A DNA stretch of 64,000 nt from Providencia rettgeri. GTDB lineage: Bacteria > Pseudomonadota > Gammaproteobacteria > Enterobacterales > Enterobacteriaceae. Both the position numbers and the translations under genes were made by a program. Each line of letters begins with the position of its first letter. Within the stretch, counting starts at the first letter, position 1. The stretch covers positions 558,001-622,000 of the forward strand of contig NZ_CP096258.1 in assembly GCF_023205015.1 (NCBI RefSeq), in the 5' to 3' direction. Below are positions 26,301 to 34,612 of the stretch, in pieces. The notes beneath the pieces were generated by a model. The model worked only from the letters and a program-made list of their open reading frames with translations, did not search any database and was not told where the DNA came from.

Positions 26301-29300
26301 CACGGTAAGCGTTTTGGTGGAGGATGTTTTTTTATTCGCGGTGATAGCAACCGAATAAGATCCACTTTGTTGACCCGGTAATTTCCCTGTGTAGCGGCCA
26401 TCTGTTTGTTGAGTGACGGCAATATTTAGCGGCTGTTGTTTCTCAATATTCACCGTGACTTCAGTGATCCCCATGACTACGTTACTGTTGATATCGTTCA
26501 AAGATACTGTAAAGGTGCCTTCTGCACCGGCTTGCGGGCTGGCGATATTAACAATATCAATCTGATGGATATGGCTATTTCCAACTGTTTTTTCAACATT
26601 AATACCAACTGGCGCACTTTTTATCGGGTTAACCGTTGCCACTAAGCTATCTTTGCCCAATGTCGTTAACAGTAAATCAGCGGTGTAGGTACCATTATGG
26701 TGATCAACCCAAGTCACTTTACCGGTTTGGTTATGCACTAAAGTGATGTTTTTAACATCAATATTGCTAAGCGCATTATCAAACGCATCTTTTAAGGTTA
26801 GCGTGAGTTTTACTGTGTCAGCGGATTTAAAGTTTGGTGCGTTTGTCGCAGCGAGCGCAACGGTATTCACCACACCGGCTTGGCCTTGAACACCTGAGCC
26901 ATCAGTTTTTGTTGCTTGGATCGTTTTGGCGGCAGTAACCTGCCAAGTTTGTTGAGTTTCCTGCTTATTGGCACTGATCTTGACGGTATAGTTACCGGTT
27001 TTTTGGGCTGGTAAGGTTGCAGTGTAAGTGCCCTTAATGGTTTTAGATTCAACAAATTTTAAATTAAGTGGTTTGTCATTGAGGGTAACGTTGATGTTAT
27101 TCTCAATTTGAGTCACACCATGGTTATTAGCATCAACGGCTTGTACGGTAATTTGCTGTTCTGTTCCTGCTGCGGATGGTGTAATCGTTGTAACGATGAG
27201 TTTACTCACCTGTTTAATATCAGCAGTATTTTCCACGGTAATATTTGCTACCGAACTATTGATGCCGTTAACGGTGGCGGTTAATACATCGCTCCCCAGT
27301 ACCTTTAATGGCAAGGTCGCGGTGTATTGGCCATTGTTATGGTCAGTCCAAACCACATGACCTGCCTGCTTGTGCGCTAGTGCAATGTGGTTGCTGGAGA
27401 CGCCTTTCAGTGGGTTATTAAAGCTATCTTTTAGCTCGACAGCTAACTGTAAATGATGACCCGATACCGAACTTACTGATGCAGTTTTCAGTTCAACATG
27501 GCTAACGACGCCGCGCTGCTCTTTTTTGCCACTTCCATTTGAGGTCGCAGTGACTGTATCAGGTTTTGTCACGACGAATGTTTTTTTAGCCGAATTTTGT
27601 TGATTGGCGCTAATAACCACGTCATAAGACCCACTTTGTTGCCCAGATAATTTCCCTATGTAGCGGCCATCTGCTTGTTGAGTGACATTAATGTTTTCTG
27701 GTTTTTGCTTACCGATGGTGGCTTCAACACTTTGGATACCGTCGATTACGTTACCTTGAGCATCGGCCAATACCACCGTGAAGGTGCTTTCTGCACCAGC
27801 GGCTGCGCTGGTGATATCGTTAATATCGATTTTATGGATCGCGTTATTACCTAACTGTGGTTTGACATCAATAACAAGGGTTGGGCTTTGTACATTATTT
27901 ACAGTGATAAATAAGTGATCTTGCCCTAATTGCGTTAGAACTAAGTTAGCCGTATAGCTTCCATCTTTTTGGGCTATCCAAGTGGCTTTACCCGCTTGTT
28001 TATGGGTGAGAGATTGCGCTAAATCAACGCCAGTTAATGGGTTACCAAAGGCATCTTCCAATGTCGCGCTTAGCTTTAACGCACCGCCAGATTTTAGGTT
28101 GTTATTTGGGGAAATGGCGAATATTGCACGATTAACGACGCCGCGATAATGTGGTTTACCACCATGATTGATAGCAATGGGGGAAGGAGCGCTAACGGTT
28201 AAGGTTGATTCTGTGGATTTAACACCACCAACAGTGGCAATAATTTTATGAACGCCTGATTGTTGGCCAGAAAGCATGCCAATATAGGTTCCTTTGTTAT
28301 TGGTTACTTCAGTGATCTTAAACAGTTCTTCAGCGCCATCGATAGAGATGACTGCGTTACTCTCTATCCCTGTAATGGGTTGGTCATTGGTATCAGTGAT
28401 TGATAGTGTGATGGAACTCGCCTCACCCGCAGCGGGTTTAGCGATATCTTTGATTTTAACTTGCTTGATTTGCGAGGTTCCAATAGCACTTCCCACGTTA
28501 ATATTCAGTGGGGAAGTGGTTATTTTGTTCACTTTCACGGTTAAAGTATCTTGGCCAATTTTGGTGAGAGGCAAAAGAGCCGTGTAGTCGCCGTTGCGGA
28601 GGTCTATCCAAGTCACAGAGCGACTGCTAGGTTGTCGATGATTTAACTGAATACCCGCGCCACTGAGCCCTTCAAGGGGGTTACCAAATACATCTTTAAG
28701 TGTCACCGTTAATTGTAATGACTGCCCTGATTTTAGGTCGTTAACCGCTGATGAAGCCAATGTAACAGTTTTAATGACGCCACGCTGATTTCTTATACCA
28801 CTTCCATTTTTGTCTTTCACGGCGATGGTTGCAGGGGTTTTAACTGTCCAAAGTTTTGATGCAGTTTTATTATTCGCCGTCACTTTAACGGTATATTTAC
28901 CTGTATTTTGTGCAGATAACGTTCCTGTATAAATACCTTCTTGAGTGAGTGACTCTGTTAAAACAATCGGTGTTGACTGGCCGTCGATATTTGCCGTTAT
29001 CATGCTACTAATCATGGTGACGGGGTGCTGATATTTATCAGTGACTTTCACTGTGGTAGTTTGGTTTTCACCTGCTTCACTCGGGGAAATAGGCTCCAGC
29101 TCGATATTTGCAATTTTATTGATATCAGTCGTATTACTTACTGTAATGGAAATCGATTGTGACTTATAGCCGTTAATAGAGGCGAATAAGTCATTAGAGC
29201 CAGTTTGTGTTAACAGCAACGAAGTCGTGTAAGCACCATCACCTTTATCTAACCATTTCAGCGAGCTTGCCTTATATCCATCCAAAATGATATTACTGGT

Positions 29301-32300
29301 GTCGAGAGCCGTTAACGGGTTATTAAATGCATCAAAGATGGCGACAGTGATATCCAGTTTGTCACCTGATTGCAGACGTGAGATATCACCTGTTGTCATG
29401 GTAATGTTATTGATAACGCCTCGTTCACCTCGATTACCCGTTCCACTTGAGTTGTTCGAGCGAATTGGGGTCGGTTTTTTCACCTCCAAAGTATCTTTAG
29501 CGGAGCTTTGGCCGTTCACCGTGGCAGTAATTTTATGAACACCCGCTTGCAGCGCTGGTAGTGTGATTTCATAAATACCCGGTTTCCCTTCTTTTGCGGG
29601 CAGGGTGTGCTGGAAGCCATCAATCTCAATAACCATTTCCTGTTCACCGGCCACCGGGTTGCCGTTGCTATCGGTTAATTGAACGGTCAATATGCTGGTT
29701 GAACCTGCGGCAGGTTTTTCTGTTTGAATGATGCCAACGTTACTGACTTTGTCTTTCCCTTTGGCAGGGTTAACTTGGACCGATTTGACGGGGGTTTTAT
29801 GGCCGTTAATTGATGCGGCGAAGTCTTTCGAACCCATTTCAGTTAATGTGAGAGTGGCGGTATAAGAACCATCGCCATTGTCTGTCCAGACTGGATTGTC
29901 GCTATATCCATCAAGGGTAATGTTGTTGGTATTGAGCTCAATTAAACCGTTATTAAAGGCATCGGTGATGGTCACGGTGATTTCAAGTTGATCGCCAGAC
30001 TGTAAGTTACTGGTATTGCCTGTTGTCATCGCAATACTATTGACTACACCTTTTTCCCCTTTGGTACCTGTTCCGTCTGGTTTTTTTGACTTAATTGGAA
30101 TTGGTTTTTTTACCACTAAGATAGCGTCAGTTGAACTTTGACTATTCACATTTGCGCTAATGTTGTGATTACCCGCTTGCAGTGCTGGTAAGGTGACCTC
30201 ATAAATACCCGGTTTTCCTTCTTTTGCCGGAAGCTTATGGGCTTGTCCATCAATATTGACGGTAATTTCAGTTTCACCGACAACTGGGTTGCTATGTTTA
30301 TCACTTAATTCGATTGTCACAATGCTATTTGTGCCTGCCGCTGGTATCTCTGTTTTGGTGATTTTTACCTTATCAACATGGGACGTCCCTACGGCATTAT
30401 TGACCTGTACTTCTGTATGTGGGCTGTGGATACCATTGATGGAGGCCGTTAAATCATTGCTACCAACGTCGGTTAAGGTCAAGGTCGTGGTATAAGAGCC
30501 ATCGCCATTATCTACCCAATTTAAGGTATTTCCTTTGTGTTTACCGATATCGATGTTATTGGTATTTAAGCCAGCTAAGCCGTTACCAAAGGCATCAGTT
30601 ACCGCTACCGTGATTTCAAGAGGATTACCGGATTCAAAACGGTGAGTGTGATCAAGTGTGATTGCGACTTTGTCGATAACGCCTTTTTCACCTTGTTGAC
30701 CTGTACCATTCGAATTATTCGGGCTAATTGGGGTCGGTTTTTGCACTTCTAAAGTATCTTTAGGGGAGCTTTGGCCATTTATCACGGCAGTAATTTGATG
30801 ATTACCTGCTTGCTGTGCTGGCAGTGTGACCTCATAAATACCGGGCTTCCCTTCTTTTGCTGGCAAGGTGTGTGGGGTGCCATCAATCTCAATAACCATT
30901 TCCTGTTCACCGACTACTGGATTGCCATTTTTATCGGCTAATTGAACGGTCAGGGTGCTGGTTGAACCTGCGGCGGGTTTTTCTGTTTGAATAATTTCAA
31001 CTTTACTGACTTTGTCTTTTCCTTTGGCATTGCTAACTTGGACTTGTTTTTGCGGGCTCTTAGTACCATTGATGGAAACGGTGAGGTCATTATTGCCGAC
31101 GCTGGTTAGTGGCAAGGTGGTGGTATAAGAGCCATCACCGTTATCAGCCCATACCAATGTATCGCCTTTGTGTTTACCAATATTGATATTATTGGTGTCT
31201 AAGCCTGACAAGCCGTTGTTAAAGGCATCGGTAACGGACACGACGACCTCAAGTTTATCGCCAGATTGCAGATGGCTAGTATCGCCTGTCGTGATAAAAA
31301 TATTATCGACAACACCTAGTTCGCCTTTTTGCCCTGTACCGCTTGGGTTTTTAGGTTTAACAGGCCGTGGTTTATCAACAATAAGTGGTTCTTTTGGTGA
31401 TCCTTTCCCGTTAACGATTACAGAAACAATATGGTTGCCTGCGAGTTGACCCTGAATAATGACGTCATAAATACCTGGAGATGTTTCTGTCACAGGTAAA
31501 GTATGTGGTTGGCCATCAATATTGACAATCACGTCTGTTTCACCAACAACGGGGTTGCTATGTTTATCTGTTAACTCGAAGGTTATAGTGCTATCTATAC
31601 CTGCCGCAGGCTTTTCTACTTTAATGATTTTGACTTTATCAACATGGATAGTTCCAGTGGCATTACCGACCTGAATATCAGTTTTCAAGCTAGTGGTGCC
31701 ATTAATAGAAGCGGTTAAATCATTGGTACCAATCTCCGTTAATGGCAACGTGGTGGTGTAAGACCCGTCGCCATTATCTGTCCATATCAGCGTATCGCCT
31801 TTATGTTGACCAATATCGATGTCATTGGTATTTAAACCGGTAAGTCCATTATTAAATGCATCAGTAATGGTGACAGTGACGTCAAGAGTATCTCCCGATT
31901 GTAAACCGTGGGTTCGGTTTGGCGTGACGACGATATTTTCAATAACGCCTTTCTCCCCTTTTTGGCCTGTGCCGTTTGAGTTGTTTGGGGAAATTGGTTT
32001 TGGCGGCTCAACAATTAACGTTTCTGGAGAGGAGGTTTGCCCATCAATGGTGACGGTGATACTTGGCGTACCAGTATGTTGTCCCGGTAATTTTCCGGTG
32101 TAGATACCACTACCAGGATGGCTTTCAGTGATCGTAATTGGTGTTGGTTTGCCATCGATGTTCACGATGACAGAACCATCAGCGCCAGAAATAGGGTTGT
32201 TGTTTGTATCAGTCAGTGAAATGGTGATAGTGCTGTCTGTGCCAGCAGCGGCTTGCGCAAGGTCGACAATCGTGACATGGGCTAATTGGCCAAATACAAA

Positions 32301-34331
32301 ATGGGTTTCTACCGTGACACTTTGCTCATTCAGTGTTGCTGTTATTTTGGCAGGCCCTGCGACTTGGCTTTTTACCTCGACTTCAGTGTTACCCTGTTCA
32401 TCGGTTGGGCTTAGCTGCTTGGCTGTTGCATTTCTTGCCTCAAGTTGCAGTACAGCGTCTTTAATGGGGTGTGCATTATTATCAGTAACATGGAATTGAA
32501 TCTTGTTATTGGATGTCCCATCGGCGATCGCATTATTATTGAGGATATTAAAATGCTTAATATGCGCTTGATGCGTATCGGCAATAAAGAAAAAGGCGGT
32601 TTCAATGGGGACGCCACCATTTGGCACTACCTGAATTCGGTGTTCACCCGTAGCTAAAGTGGTGAATTGAATCGAAGCTTCCCCTTTTATATTGGTGACA
32701 ATTTTATATTTTTGTTTGTCAGTTGATTTTGCCGCCTGCATTTTTTTGAATAAATTGCTAAATGCCATTCTTGAAGAGGTGGCTTTTTGTGTGACGAATT
32801 TAAGTCCCGCAGGGAGAATAAATGTCACTGTTGAGTCTGGCGCGATATTATTAAAACTATCTCTGGCCGTAATCGTTAATGTATTAATATCTTGGCCGTT
32901 AGCAATCGCATTTCCTTGCTTGATAACCTCACTTGGGTTAATTGATAATATGCCTGAGTTTGTAACTTCAACCAAAGTTGTGGCTTGTGGTGAAACATTT
33001 CCTTTACTGTCAAAGGCTGTTACCGTGAATCGGTAAAGGTTGATTTTCTTCCTTTCTTGTTCGGTCATTGCCACTTTATAAGATGGCAATTTGACTCTTG
33101 TAGACGTACCGTCGAGGATTATTTCGCCCCCAGCAGCTAAAAATTCAGGCGCTTGTACAGCCAATTGATCTAACGGATATTTGGTATTGAGGGTATTAAT
33201 TAAAGGTAATAATTCCCCTGTTTTTCCTTGGATTATTGAGGGTAAGGATAGGGTTATCAGGGTTTTCTTTTGGTATTCCAGTACGATATTGTTATTACGA
33301 TTCACAAAATCATAGCGACTGCCCATTAAACGACGAGCATCGCCCACTTTACTTGGGTCAAGCTGTTCTGCGAGGCTCTTACCCAGTGCCCAAGTAAACT
33401 GGACTTTGGCATTAGTTTCACTTAATCCACCACTGATTTTTTGTTCTGCGCTTAAAGTTACCAGTGAGAATGGAGTCCAGTTTATGCCAACCGTTGTGGC
33501 AAGAGGGTCTTTCTGGCGCTTATCTTTGCCAAATAGGGCTACATCGTCGCCAAAATACTGCTCAAATTTAAGGTTTCCGCCAATATTTGGGTAAGAGGGC
33601 AACCAGCCCTCAGCGTGTAAATCCCATCCATTAGCCGGGCGGGCATTGTAGTCATTCTTTAATTCAGGCGCACTACGCCATGCTGATGTACGCAAATAAG
33701 TATTGGCACTCAGTTTTAAGAAGTCTTGTGCGTACTCGGCCCCAAACCCTAGGCGAGAGTGGTAGCGAGATAAATCATGGTCAAAAAAGGCATTGATGCC
33801 CATCATGCTCTCTGGGGTAAAGCGACGAACCCCAATACCATTATTGGTCTGTAAGCGGCCATCAGTACGATGAAGATTATGTTGGGTAAACAATAATAAA
33901 TCTGTACTGTCATACCAAGGAATTAACCAATCTAATTGGGTATTTTTAATGGTTAATTTTTTATCTACGTCAACACTGAATTTGGCATTACCGGTTTTGG
34001 ATAACCAACGATTTATCTCATCTGTTGCCGCATTTGTGGCTTTACTGCGAGCGAAGTCTTGTGCCATATCAGCAAGATCTGCCGCCTTTTTCTTACCAGA
34101 GACAAAACGCGCAGCGCTTTGGCTATATTCAGCAATCAGCTTCTCTGTTTTATCATCATCGGTTAGTACGGAGGCACTTCCCAGAGTAGGTAGGTCATCA
34201 GGCGTGAGCATTTTTGCATAGCTTGGCATAACTGGCACGATGGCCGAAGACCATATTGCAGTAAAGAGCACAAAACCATTTGAGATTTTATGTCTCATTG
34301 TTGGCTTTGTGGTTGACGTAGCGGGGTTCAT
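20376..34331 (-). CDS. Giant intimin/invasin-family inverse autotransporter adhesin
   Basis: A 4651-residue outer membrane adhesin, type Ve secretion. Signal peptide 1-39 (ends PVMPSYA), then a periplasmic helical stretch (ADLADMAQDFAR) without an evident LysM domain. The 12-stranded intimin-type barrel covers about 115-400 (NNGIGVRRFTPESMMGINAF, FFDHDLSRYHSRLGFGAEY, NARPANGWDLHAEGWLPSYP). Two invasin-type Ig domains follow (about 450-680). Then come 12 tandem super-repeats of about 212 residues (about 685-3225), each an A-type Ig domain, a Gly/Asn-rich linker (e.g. NSNGTGQKGEKGVI) and a Big-1-like B domain. About 12 more Ig domains, a Big-2-like domain and a C-terminal lectin-like domain (about 4557-4651) with one Cys pair (RGYC, GMVC) complete it. 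About 39 Ig-like domains in all, counted by eye. The receptor is unknown. It would reach very far from the cell. Confidence 0.93.
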   Translation of the reverse strand: MNPATSTTKPTMRHKISNGFVLFTAIWSSAIVPVMPSYAKMLTPDDLPTLGSASVLTDDDKTEKLIAEYSQSAARFVSGKKKAADLADMAQDFARSKATNAATDEINRWLSKTGNAKFSVDVDKKLTIKNTQLDWLIPWYDSTDLLLFTQHNLHRTDGRLQTNNGIGVRRFTPESMMGINAFFDHDLSRYHSRLGFGAEYAQDFLKLSANTYLRTSAWRSAPELKNDYNARPANGWDLHAEGWLPSYPNIGGNLKFEQYFGDDVALFGKDKRQKDPLATTVGINWTPFSLVTLSAEQKISGGLSETNAKVQFTWALGKSLAEQLDPSKVGDARRLMGSRYDFVNRNNNIVLEYQKKTLITLSLPSIIQGKTGELLPLINTLNTKYPLDQLAVQAPEFLAAGGEIILDGTSTRVKLPSYKVAMTEQERKKINLYRFTVTAFDSKGNVSPQATTLVEVTNSGILSINPSEVIKQGNAIANGQDINTLTITARDSFNNIAPDSTVTFILPAGLKFVTQKATSSRMAFSNLFKKMQAAKSTDKQKYKIVTNIKGEASIQFTTLATGEHRIQVVPNGGVPIETAFFFIADTHQAHIKHFNILNNNAIADGTSNNKIQFHVTDNNAHPIKDAVLQLEARNATAKQLSPTDEQGNTEVEVKSQVAGPAKITATLNEQSVTVETHFVFGQLAHVTIVDLAQAAAGTDSTITISLTDTNNNPISGADGSVIVNIDGKPTPITITESHPGSGIYTGKLPGQHTGTPSITVTIDGQTSSPETLIVEPPKPISPNNSNGTGQKGEKGVIENIVVTPNRTHGLQSGDTLDVTVTITDAFNNGLTGLNTNDIDIGQHKGDTLIWTDNGDGSYTTTLPLTEIGTNDLTASINGTTSLKTDIQVGNATGTIHVDKVKIIKVEKPAAGIDSTITFELTDKHSNPVVGETDVIVNIDGQPHTLPVTETSPGIYDVIIQGQLAGNHIVSVIVNGKGSPKEPLIVDKPRPVKPKNPSGTGQKGELGVVDNIFITTGDTSHLQSGDKLEVVVSVTDAFNNGLSGLDTNNINIGKHKGDTLVWADNGDGSYTTTLPLTSVGNNDLTVSINGTKSPQKQVQVSNAKGKDKVSKVEIIQTEKPAAGSTSTLTVQLADKNGNPVVGEQEMVIEIDGTPHTLPAKEGKPGIYEVTLPAQQAGNHQITAVINGQSSPKDTLEVQKPTPISPNNSNGTGQQGEKGVIDKVAITLDHTHRFESGNPLEITVAVTDAFGNGLAGLNTNNIDIGKHKGNTLNWVDNGDGSYTTTLTLTDVGSNDLTASINGIHSPHTEVQVNNAVGTSHVDKVKITKTEIPAAGTNSIVTIELSDKHSNPVVGETEITVNIDGQAHKLPAKEGKPGIYEVTLPALQAGNHNISANVNSQSSTDAILVVKKPIPIKSKKPDGTGTKGEKGVVNSIAMTTGNTSNLQSGDQLEITVTITDAFNNGLIELNTNNITLDGYSDNPVWTDNGDGSYTATLTLTEMGSKDFAASINGHKTPVKSVQVNPAKGKDKVSNVGIIQTEKPAAGSTSILTVQLTDSNGNPVAGEQEMVIEIDGFQHTLPAKEGKPGIYEITLPALQAGVHKITATVNGQSSAKDTLEVKKPTPIRSNNSSGTGNRGERGVINNITMTTGDISRLQSGDKLDITVAIFDAFNNPLTALDTSNIILDGYKASSLKWLDKGDGAYTTSLLLTQTGSNDLFASINGYKSQSISITVSNTTDINKIANIELEPISPSEAGENQTTTVKVTDKYQHPVTMISSMITANIDGQSTPIVLTESLTQEGIYTGTLSAQNTGKYTVKVTANNKTASKLWTVKTPATIAVKDKNGSGIRNQRGVIKTVTLASSAVNDLKSGQSLQLTVTLKDVFGNPLEGLSGAGIQLNHRQPSSRSVTWIDLRNGDYTALLPLTKIGQDTLTVKVNKITTSPLNINVGSAIGTSQIKQVKIKDIAKPAAGEASSITLSITDTNDQPITGIESNAVISIDGAEELFKITEVTNNKGTYIGMLSGQQSGVHKIIATVGGVKSTESTLTVSAPSPIAINHGGKPHYRGVVNRAIFAISPNNNLKSGGALKLSATLEDAFGNPLTGVDLAQSLTHKQAGKATWIAQKDGSYTANLVLTQLGQDHLFITVNNVQSPTLVIDVKPQLGNNAIHKIDINDITSAAAGAESTFTVVLADAQGNVIDGIQSVEATIGKQKPENINVTQQADGRYIGKLSGQQSGSYDVVISANQQNSAKKTFVVTKPDTVTATSNGSGKKEQRGVVSHVELKTASVSSVSGHHLQLAVELKDSFNNPLKGVSSNHIALAHKQAGHVVWTDHNNGQYTATLPLKVLGSDVLTATVNGINSSVANITVENTADIKQVSKLIVTTITPSAAGTEQQITVQAVDANNHGVTQIENNINVTLNDKPLNLKFVESKTIKGTYTATLPAQKTGNYTVKISANKQETQQTWQVTAAKTIQATKTDGSGVQGQAGVVNTVALAATNAPNFKSADTVKLTLTLKDAFDNALSNIDVKNITLVHNQTGKVTWVDHHNGTYTADLLLTTLGKDSLVATVNPIKSAPVGINVEKTVGNSHIHQIDIVNIASPQAGAEGTFTVSLNDINSNVVMGITEVTVNIEKQQPLNIAVTQQTDGRYTGKLPGQQSGSYSVAITANKKTSSTKTLTVTKPDTVTVSLSGSGKKDQCGVVSQVELTTAATRFVSGDNLLLMVTLKDHFNNPLKGVSSNHIALKHKQAGHVVWADHNNGQYTATLPLTVLGNDTLIATVNGINSLSENIIVTNSTDIKQVNQLVIAAISPSAAGSEQTISVQAVDSNRHGVTHIADDIKITLNDKPLNLTFVESQTDKGTYIATLPAQKTGNYLVKVTANKQKAQQTWPVTAAKTLQTTKTDGSGIQGQAGVVNTVALAATNAPNFKSGDTVKLTLTLKDAFDNALSGIDVKNITLAHNQIGKVTWVDHHNGTYTANLALKTLGKDALIATVNNISSQTIDIEVINSKGANEVKNVDVIHILPVGAGADNTVIVSLTDKNGHPVSNITNLSVIIDQQKPFSMSVGQAPSGNYVGTLPGQQSGQHNIVVSIPTTNVVSNKKPFDVSNPAPIAAAASNGGGKKGQHKVVNEVQFIVAPTANLKAGNKVTLTITLKDAFGNGLKEVSSNSIAIAHQQSGSVIWKDNADGTYTADLLLSKLGTDTLKATANGISQSQIIDVEAPLGKSVVNHVALKAPNRTLRVGETAELQLTLTDSHGNGVEKVQTNDIQLEHNHTLVPKLTWLEKGAGIYTTTLPLHQQGKNTFVSRVNQHTNTPLAIHVSALTGSAQVKTVGLKVSTNQLAVGSNTELTLTLADQWNNGVEGVMAKDITINDAHIKKNITGLNWQSKGNGTYTASITVAIAGVHSLKATVNLTQSNNVLINALPSTNQNQINKVQLTTNLSDITAGNKATLSLKVTDMNNNPVIHLNNNTITLTANNNKIPAIWDEDNHDLGIYTTSIILSDVKTYRLIAGIGQFTDTTNITVNSPSGKDAVKTITISPIIKSDAGQPSSLSIGLTDQYKNPVKNINSSDITVTINGQKQNIIFMEKNVLNKYTAQLPATKAGRYKIKVDINGQSETAEWVVNPPIEIPITSYDKDRLRGSLEAISITHSAKTSTVNSGDKVTLTVGLKDKFDNKLTGAASSLKLLTDLHSGSAWKELNGGLYTQELTMNKLHKQSIQVVVDKLLSDKLELTVAPAKGVKHVHKTTLETHEGTIEAGKEVQLTLALTDIVDNGVINIDTGAIQLTNNGKLANVTWDNPQDGVYTTKQQLSTVGDYQFKATINNRPSRIQTVEATYPSGKDVVKSAKMTTNLNTFDAGKKVELTLELKDQYGNLVTGINGADIALKDSHTAETIDSNNIAWNMGSAGVYKATLPLTKVGKHTLTATVNKQDADTKEIMVKALKGASNVSEIKLTTAAASMSAGENTTLTLIMLDSYGNEVADITTKDIIFKNTDSTIYTKAPWVKASSHGSFYTAQVTLEKVKKHTLSVEVNKQVKNIEIDVKPQEGAKNVAKVELNAPKTVAINADAELQLSLKDKFGNGVVAVNISDITLEHLNTLIPIAWVEGNEGKYTSSLALTKAKAHPLTAKVNGHSSDTTITVDSPKGVKHVAKISMTSSITADSSGKLTTQPGQEFKLTFTLTDQYYNGVTGLKETDINLTNTQKTSSVLITAWQENTQKKGEYSATVSLTQTAQHALTAKVNAVSDTTQISVTPFSHPDYVASVELKLAQTNINIGENVRFELKAKDKYGNDVFVNDSDIAIHNKNQKSSSIKEKWDITSDTFTRQYKGTLSFTKPGEYIISAGAGSANSRPEVITIEAGAPVFAPGKSSLTASTYETSTTDIKTTTIQLTLKDDNGHLITGKKPKIVITSNVRSGWIPADMLETSAGTYTVEYKNTPHSEIIDIKLFSDSIDYKGNSQIIQIVNYSKISITPLGTKETYAVDKQFPSTGFTGAQFAIPPSLGSASNYNWEVDQNWLSIDSKGVVTLNKHPEGSNTAKVTITGRPKTTNSKNMVYTFNMNKWYSAGPKLAFNAARGYCTNSQRMATAEDLKHSKISLFTQWPEKTINDNIKLNQIATQNWIWVMTKHITLYNLQSHTYLDSPFNAGERGMVCVKEY
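24650..32280 (-). repeat. Twelve tandem super-repeats (~636 bp each) within the giant adhesin gene
   Basis: Each unit encodes an A domain (marker PAAG or SAAG near the start, ending PGIYEVTLPAQQAG-like), a Gly-rich linker ending GVV or GVI, and a B domain (LQSGD, DAFNNGL, DNGDGSYTTTLPLT). Units resemble their second neighbours more than their nearest ones: units 3 and 5, 8 and 10, and 9 and 11 are close pairs. The borders are approximate. Confidence 0.8.
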
Positions 34332-34381
34332 TCAATTTATTCCTAGTTTAAATATTAACTGGGTTATTGTTGAATGCTTAT

Positions 34382-34409
34382 AGTGGTAAGAGCTTGTGAA
34401 TTAGTTTGA
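34382..34409 (-). promoter_or_regulatory. Conserved element upstream of the giant adhesin gene
   Basis: A 28-base stretch containing AGTGGT and GCTTGTGAATT (plus-strand reading) recurs at 36843-36870. It sits about 50 bases before the start codon of both inverse autotransporter genes. It is either shared promoter or leader control, or a residue of gene duplication. The rest of the 34332-34537 gap shows nothing else. Confidence 0.4.
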
Positions 34410-34540
34410 CTTAAACAGAAGCGGAATTTGCAAGGTGGAAAAACGCGGAATGGACGGCTTTTATTGGTAATGCTAAAAAATAGTCTCCTCGCCTACATTA
34501 AAGTATTTTTATCGATTGGGAATAAACCTTAGTTGAATTT

Positions 34541-34560
34541 AAAAAGCCCCATAAGGGGCA
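34541..34560 (-). terminator. Terminator of the short inverse autotransporter gene
   Basis: GCCCCATAAGGGGC (34546-34559) is followed on the minus strand by TTTTTAAATT. It lies about 50 bases after the stop of the short gene and separates it from the giant gene, so the two are probably transcribed independently. Confidence 0.8.
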
Positions 34561-34612
34561 ATTTTGATACTGGAAAAACAACTAAATTAAGTCTATTTTA
34601 CCGTGAACAGTA

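Noticed and set aside
20376..34331. Many plus-strand open frames opposite the giant adhesin gene
   Set aside because: They are antisense shadows of the repeat array without ribosome binding sites or recognisable domains.
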